A stretch of DNA of 64,000 bases from Artocarpus heterophyllus (lineage: Eukaryota; Streptophyta; Magnoliopsida; Rosales; Moraceae): assembly GCA_025403435.1 (NCBI GenBank), contig CM046332.1, forward strand, positions 6,689,903-6,753,902, read 5' to 3'. The notes below the pieces were generated by a model. That model was given only the letters and a program-made list of their open reading frames with translations, made no database searches and was not told the DNA's origin. Positions 59,634 through 64,000 of this stretch are shown piece by piece. Every line of letters begins with the position of its first letter. The stretch's first letter is position 1. A program made the translations under genes and the position numbers.

Positions 59634-61200
59634 AACCTTGAGTAATCATCAATAAAAGTGATGAAGTACTCATACCCTCCTTATGCCCAGATGTTCATCA
59701 GTCTGTAAACATCACTGTGCATAAGTTTTAGAACCCCTTTAGCCCTATTGCCCTTAGGCCCGAATGGTCTTTTGGTCATTTTACCCTCCAAACAAGATTC
59801 ACATTGAGGTATAGATTCCACCTTTAAGTGACTTAAAAGGTCCATCCCTTACCATCCTTTGAATCCTATTTAGATTAATATGACCAAGGTGCAAATGCCA
59901 AAGATAATTCTTATTAGAGTAAGAAGTTTTAAGCCCTTTGGAGTTATTATCATTCATCTCAGCATTAAGCAATAAGCCCATCTTAGGTTTGATAAAATAT
60001 AGATTATTTTCAATCCATCCAAAACAGATAAAAGATTTGCTTTTACGAATCACCACTTTATTATTAAAAGAAACAAAATAGGAGCCTTTAAATAAATAAG
60101 CTACAGAAATTAAATTCCTTTTAATTTTAGGAACATAAAAACAATCTCACAAAATTAAAATCCTATAATTATTAAAATGTAGATGGACGTCTCCCACTGC
60201 TTCAGCTAAGACCAAGGATCCATCGCCTTTCCAAAGTGTGAAGTGTTCATGAAGTAGATTTCTCATTTCTTTGAACCTTTGTAGAGAAACACAAACCCGA
60301 TTAGTTGCACAAGAATCTATGACCCAAATGTCACTGGATTCCTTAACCAAACAAGTTTCTCAATACAGAAGATCACACCTAGCTCCTTGGGGAAGGTAGT
60401 CCTTGCAATTCTTCTTGATGTGCCTGACCTTCCCGTAGAGGAAGCACTTTAACTTCTTCGGGTTCTTCTTGTCCTTCTTCTTGCTCTTGTTGTTAGCAAG
60501 AATAGAAGACTTCCCATTCTTGGCCTGTTGTTTCTTTCCATTCCCAGGATTAGGATGGGGACCAGAAGCAGCCGCCAAATTGGCCACGCCACCAGCAGGA
60601 GACTCCCTGATCAGCAGTTTAAACTCCTATAACTATTTTATTAATTCTGTTAAGGTCATATCCCACCTATTACTTAAACTAAAAGTACCTCTAAATGGGA
60701 TAAACTCCTTAGACAGAGTCTCAAAGACCATAGTTATCTATGTTTTAGCATCGATGTCGGCTCCTTTGGTTTGTGCCTCAATGAAGTAACCCATGACTAA
60801 CATCATGTGCTCCTTTACAGATGTCCCCAAACTCTATGTATAGTTAAGAAGTTCTAAAGTGTCCTTTGTCGCTTAGTTAAGGACTGGCCTCCAAAAATGT
60901 CTTCCAGATTATCCAAGATCTGTCTAGCAGTCTCATAATCCTCATGTTGAGCCTGTAGCACGTTATTCATGCTAGCTATAACATAATAGCAGGCCTAATC
61001 ATTTGCACTTTCCAACGATCATATGCTTGGATTTGATCATTGGTGGAATCTCCCATAGGCTCGGGAGGACAAGGGGTTGTCAGCATAAATTTCAGTTTCT
61101 CAAAGGAGAGGACAATATTCAGGTTCCATTTTCAATCTTTATAATTCTCACCGGTTAATTGGTTTTTGTCAAGTATTGATGATAAAGTATTTTTAGACAT
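59634..61200 (-). pseudogene. copia3 gag, protease and integrase N-terminal part
   Basis: ATG at 61200. gag is broken by several stops; knuckle CFLYGKVRHIKKNC (second Cys lost). Protease IDSCATNR (Gly changed to Cys). Integrase zinc region HLHLGHINLNR, then the first catalytic Asp in a SDV-type context near 59715. The reading continues across gypsy C into 51894. Confidence 0.9.
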
Positions 61201-62888
61201 TTTTAATCTACAATAAAGAATCATATATTAAACATAAGCAAACATAGCATAATAATTTAGTAAGATAACACAATCATGTAAAAACATACAAATGTGTTTA
61301 TGTGTCAAAAACTTGAAAATATCACAACCTTACAACGATAATTCCCAAGAAAGAATTCAACAAGCTCCTAGGGAAGTCATGCCAAATTCAATCAGGAACA
61401 CAGATCCCCTCCTGATTAAAATATATCATCTAGGACTCGTATGATCCAGCATATATTAATAATCATTTCTTTGGCCATTAATTTTATTAGCAGAGCTCCT
61501 AGGGGTGGTTAATAATAAAATTAACATGAGTATATAACCATCATTTCAATATTTTATCCATGATTTATAATCACCATCTAGGGGTGTGCAATCGTAAATC
61601 ATGCTAAAATACCTTATCCTCTTAGAGATCAAACCCGATACATGATGAAATCCGTTCCTAGGGGTTAGAACCACCATGTGCTACCTATGGACCAGCGATG
61701 GAGGCCTTAGGTCCTCTCTTTAAAAACCTTCTCCCACTTATTCTTTTGAAATCAAGGTTTTATTTTATAAACATGTATGAACAATTTTTTAATGAGCAGC
61801 ACTCCCTATTCTATATGACATGTTATCAATATACATGGCAAATCATATTATAACGTAGATAAGTAAAGAAATTATACAAACCTACAAGCAAAATAATAAT
61901 AAATAATTGTAATATTATGGTTCCACTCTAGAGAATAGAAAATAAAGATTACAAGAGAATAATCAAAACTTATTATCGATTCTTCATCCTTGAATCCTCA
62001 AGCTGTATCCTTCTTCATGTAATGCCCATCTTCAAGTTTTCAATTCTGTATAGATCAAATAGTTCACATTTTTGGTCATATCTAAATTTTAATGTTTCTC
62101 AGAATTGTCCCAAAAATAAAATTAAAACTACATAAAAAACTGTACCTTTTTTGGAAAAAATTTTGGCTCTCTACGGGCATGCCGATCTATGTGATCGACA
62201 TAGATCAGCCTGCCAATCATGACCCATCGGCCTGTCGGTCATGAAAATGGCCAATCGATCATGACAGATCGGCCTGCCAAACCTAGAGTTTGGCCTAACG
62301 CCAGAGCCACCTGATTTCTGCCTCGCTGATGGCCTGTCGAACCTGAAGTCCAACCTGTCGATTCTGCAAGCATCGGCCTGCCGACCAAGTAGAGGTCGCC
62401 CCTTTCCAAAAAATACAATTTTTAATGTAATTTATCAATTTTATTTTCAACAATTCAAAAAACGTAAAATTAGAAACTCAAGGAATACCTGGGAACGCTA
62501 TCATCCATCTTCTAGATCCGTCTTCTAGACCTGTCTTCTTTGAATGATTATTTAATTACAAAATTCTTTCAAGTTTAAAATCAAATAATAATTCCTAGAT
62601 GGAGATGATAGTTTGCTATCTAATTACTTGAGAAACCTAAATATACATTCAACCTTTAAGGAACCATAACCGTTATAAATTAATTAATTAATAAATAATT
62701 AAATAATAATTTAATCAACCATAATTAATTAATAAACATTCACCATATAATCCATGACAACATAAAAATATAAAGAAACCTAAGTGCCAACTCTCTATAA
62801 AATTAAATTTAAGCACAGGAGAGATCTAGATCACATAATTTATACATATAGCATGGTCACAAACTTGCAAATTTATGTAAAAACCATG
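61201..62888 (-). other. copia3 untranslated leader
   Basis: Noncoding, aligned with 46432-48120. Contains the motif cluster at 62173-62386. Confidence 0.83.
62173..62386 (-). repeat. motif cluster in copia3 leader
   Basis: About nine to ten units of CGGCCTGCCGA type, same place as in copia2. Confidence 0.83.
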
Positions 62889-62900
62889 CTTTGATACTAG
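62889..62900 (-). other. decayed primer-binding site of copia3
   Basis: Minus strand TAGTATCAAAGC, two changes from TGGTATCAGAGC; next to the 5' LTR. Confidence 0.65.
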
Positions 62901-62901
62901 T

Positions 62902-64000
62902 TGTTGGAAAAATAGTACGCAGTGAAATTTTAAAATTTTTTATATCAGAGTATTTTTCAAAGCACAAGTTTGACACGCTATATGTATAAATTAACCAGAT
63001 CTTACTAACCTTTGTGTGCTAAAAAGCTTCTATAATCAATGAAGAGAAGTAACTTTCTAGAAAGACCTCAACCAACTAGCCTTCTTTGCTATTCTCTATC
63101 CACAATCAGAGTGAGTGTGGGCTCACGTCGTTTAGCTTTTCTGTAGGTGGCTCTCCTTCCAACCAATTAAGAATCAAGTCAGAATCAATATCTAATAAAA
63201 TCTACGTGAAAACGTGTGATCCTTTTATCGCCTGGTTGGTAGGCCAAACTAGCATATCGGCCTGTTGAACCTCCTCAATTGGTAGGCCAAAATTAAAGTT
63301 CAGCCTCCCAAACTTGCAATAAAAAGTTCCCTGCGAATCTTTATTTCGCACATAAGATTCTGGGGATAGAGCCTCAGTTTTAAGTCAAATAACCCAATAG
63401 AGAAGTTATCTGATTAAAACAATCATATGTAGATAATCTCTAAGAAAATATATATTATTGATAATTCAACAAGGTTATCCTGAATTAATTTATTCAAAAT
63501 TAATCCAATTGATAAACAGACATGAATTATCTAATCCCAATAATTCAACAAGTTTATCTTAAATTAATTTTATCACAAAATTAATTCAACTGATAAAAAA
63601 ACATGAATTATCTAATTTTATCTAATTACAACCAATATAATAAATCTGACATAAGTCACCAATTATTGAGAAAGCATGCCATATCGTTACAGGATTTTTA
63701 TGAGCCAGCAAAGTGGACCTAATGGACCTATATAGTTCAAGCTTCCGATAATTATGAAACCCTAGTATCCTAGATATACGTTTCATAATTATCAACTCCA
63801 ACGCTACTCCACTAAAAGCTTGGAGCTGTACTCTTGAACTATATAGAATTACAAAGCCCGTATAGCTAAGTCTCCATAACATATCATAATGTATCGTATC
63901 CCCATAGGATTAACTATAATCGGCTTAAAGACAAGTTCTACCTTACTTTCCCCATTATTTTTATCTTACGTTTCATTATCTTACCATCGGAAAACTTATC
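62902..64000 (-). repeat. copia3 5' LTR (cut by window end)
   Basis: Starts TGTTGGAAAAATAG. It lacks about 200 bp after CCAACCAATTAAGAATC compared with the copia3 3' LTR, and has a motif cluster at 63234-63314. About 900 bp should lie beyond the window. Confidence 0.88.
63234..63314 (+). repeat. motif cluster in copia3 5' LTR
   Basis: Four decayed units, mixed orientation (GGTAGGCCAAAC, ATCGGCCTGTTGAAC, GGTAGGCCAAA, TTCAGCCTCCCAAAC). Confidence 0.75.

Larger units (their letters stand above)
24636..64000 (-). mobile_element. copia3: outer Ty1/copia element, interrupted twice (continues past window)
   Basis: Pieces: 3' LTR 24636-24858 and 50144-50467, pol 50468-51894, integrase to gag 59634-61200, leader 61201-62888 and 5' LTR 62902 to beyond 64000. 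Copia2 (24859-50143) and gypsy C (51895-59628) are insertions in it, each with a 5-bp target duplication. RNase H and the inner part of the 3' LTR are deleted at 50467/50468. If ATTGG (24631-24635) is its target site, it should recur after its 5' LTR outside the window. Confidence 0.88.

Overview
This window is plant nuclear DNA, most likely from a eudicot: one spliced protein-coding gene with GT-AG introns, AT-rich intergenic sequence, and a mass of LTR retrotransposons of plant Ty3/gypsy (chromovirus type) and Ty1/copia families. I cannot name the species. No rRNA, tRNA, CRISPR array or bacterial-type gene was seen.

Layout. Bases 1-5059 are the 3' part of a Ty3/gypsy element (copy A) with a 3.08-kb 3' LTR, lying against a remnant of a copia LTR (5060-5284). 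Bases 5285-7714 are intergenic and promoter DNA. Bases 7715-18757 hold the only cellular gene, an eight-exon gene for a putative glucose-6-phosphate 1-epimerase (333 codons). Its 6.8-kb first intron carries an antisense copia element (copy D, 8704-13792, short 0.22-kb LTRs, perfect 5-bp target duplication). Intron 7 carries a MITE-like inverted-repeat element, and the 3' UTR probably has its own intron. Bases 19990-23543 are gene-poor DNA with small tandem repeats.

From 23544 to the window end everything is one nest of retrotransposons that can be taken apart from target-site duplications. A plus-strand copia LTR (copia4, 23544-24635) was hit by copia3 (24636 to beyond 64000, minus strand). 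Copia3 was hit in its 3' LTR by copia2 (24859-50143, duplication GGGTT) and in its integrase region by gypsy copy C (51895-59628, duplication ACCCA). Copia2 was hit in its 3' LTR by copia1 (25281-41349, duplication AGTCT/AGTCC). Copia1 contains the deleted gypsy copy B (about 32201-39629). Copia1, 2 and 3 belong to one family (LTRs about 2 kb, one gag-pol frame of about 1,316 codons, 1.7-kb untranslated leader). Gypsy A, B and C also belong to one family (gag, protease, RT, RNase H, integrase, chromodomain-like tail, initiator-Met primer site). All copies are broken by nonsense codons, frameshifts or deletions.

The most unusual signal is a 14-bp GC-rich imperfect palindrome, TTCGGCAGGCCGAA and variants, arranged in clusters with a spacing of about 22 bp. 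The same clusters occur in the gypsy LTRs, in the copia LTRs and in the copia leaders, although these are unrelated superfamilies. In each family two clusters lie in opposite orientation, so a single transcript could fold on itself. Units have been gained or lost between paired LTRs, and some deletion breakpoints fall inside the arrays. The gypsy LTR also carries intron-like splice signals that are conserved between copies.
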